Of a DNA stretch of 14,276 nt, positions 13,958 to 14,276 are shown in pieces. Location: NCBI GenBank assembly GCA_945950065.1, contig CAMFGQ010000028.1, positions 1 through 14,276 of the forward strand, given 5' to 3'. The DNA comes from an uncultured Clostridia bacterium (lineage in GTDB: Bacteria; Bacillota; Clostridia; Peptostreptococcales; Acidaminobacteraceae). The first letter of the stretch is position 1. Every line of letters begins with the position of its first letter. The notes beneath the pieces are model-generated. The model did not search any database and was not told where the DNA came from. It saw only the letters and a list, made by a program, of their open reading frames with translations. Made by a program: the position numbers and the translations under genes.

Positions 13958-14025
13958 CATAAGATTATCACCTTTTGAGGGGGTTAAGAGTAGAGTAAGG
14001 ATTTCCAAATCAAAAGGAGGAAACC

Positions 14026-14262
14026 ATGGATAAAAAACTAAAAGACACCGTTGAGCATTATGGCGATAAAGCCGAAAACAAATTTGATCAAGCCAAAGGC
14101 TGGATGAAAGAAAAATGGGGTTGGATGACCGACGACGACCTTCTTGAATTAGAAGGAAAAACAGAGAAGATCAAGGCCAAACTAAAAGATCACTATGGTG
14201 ATCTAGAGTGGGAAGCCGAATACCAAAAACTTGTCGACAACTATCCAGACTTTGAAGATTAA
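14026..14262 (+). CDS. CsbD-like small stress-response protein
   Basis: A 78-residue, highly charged, helical protein of the CsbD/YjbJ family, made under general stress in other bacteria; its molecular role is not settled. The family pattern is present: NKFDQAKGWMKEKWG (18-32) followed by TDDDLLELEGKTEKIKAKL (35-53) and DHYGD (55-59), then an acidic tail rather than the usual basic end. The start has an excellent AAGGAGG (14014-14020), five bases away. It follows the ftsH terminator, so it needs its own promoter. Candidates are weak: TTGAGG at 13975-13980 with AAGGAT at 13997-14002, 16 bases apart. GGGGGTTAAG at 13978-13987 resembles a general-stress -35 only loosely. Probably a separate transcript. 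Confidence 0.85.
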   Translation: MDKKLKDTVEHYGDKAENKFDQAKGWMKEKWGWMTDDDLLELEGKTEKIKAKLKDHYGDLEWEAEYQKLVDNYPDFED

Positions 14263-14276
14263 TGAAACAACCAAGG

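Noticed and set aside
13574..14008. A 144-codon open frame on the minus strand over the end of ftsH and the following gap
   Set aside because: It is antisense to well-supported FtsH coding sequence and the ftsH terminator, and its product has a shadow-frame composition rich in Leu, Gln and His. No family resemblance.
1..14276. Search for a defence system, toxin-antitoxin pair, prophage, insertion sequence or CRISPR
   Set aside because: All sizeable gaps are accounted for, every gene fits a core family, and there are no repeat arrays, transposase motifs or abrupt composition changes. MazG alone is not evidence for a toxin-antitoxin locus, because no mazEF genes are present.

Overview
The window is a dense, single-direction (+ strand) block of chromosomal housekeeping genes from a low-to-moderate GC Gram-positive bacterium. 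Gene order is a compact version of the conserved spoVG-to-ftsH region of Bacillus and Clostridium: spoVG, glmU, prs, pth, mfd, a prsA-like foldase lipoprotein, a YabN-type methylase/MazG fusion, hup, rqcP (yabO), divIC, a Ppx/GppA phosphatase, tilS, ftsH and a CsbD-like gene. A parvulin lipoprotein directly after mfd suggests Clostridia rather than Bacillales. This rests on remembered gene order and family resemblance; genus cannot be named.

Layout. Positions 1-351 hold spoVG and its terminator. Positions 369-8796 hold glmU-prs-pth-mfd-prsA-mazG, apparently one operon: a TATAAT box lies just before glmU, and from prs onward every junction is a 1-4 nt stop/start overlap. Positions 8797-9230 hold hup with its own promoter region and a terminator-like hairpin. 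Positions 9246-11885 hold rqcP-divIC-ppx-tilS, broken only by a strong hairpin between divIC and ppx. Then come ftsH (TTG start, strong ribosome binding site), its terminator, and a small CsbD-like stress gene. No gap exceeds 300 bases. I see no tRNA, rRNA, CRISPR array, insertion sequence or phage gene.

The genes cover cell-wall precursor synthesis (GlmU), PRPP supply (Prs), translation quality control and decoding (Pth, RqcP, TilS), transcription-coupled repair (Mfd), envelope protein folding and turnover (PrsA-like, FtsH), nucleotide housecleaning (MazG), nucleoid structure (HU), division (DivIC) and phosphate or alarmone metabolism (Ppx/GppA). Sporulation genes usually interleaved here in spore-formers (spoVT, spoVB, yabP, yabQ, spoIIE) are absent, as is hpt between tilS and ftsH. 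This suggests a lineage that lost sporulation, or has moved those genes.

I do not see a previously undescribed multi-gene system. The most interesting signals are small and regulatory: a terminator-like hairpin inside the 5' end of mfd; a hairpin lying between the only good Shine-Dalgarno and the start codon of ppx; a perfect palindrome in the hup promoter region; and a MazG protein whose second catalytic domain looks degenerate.
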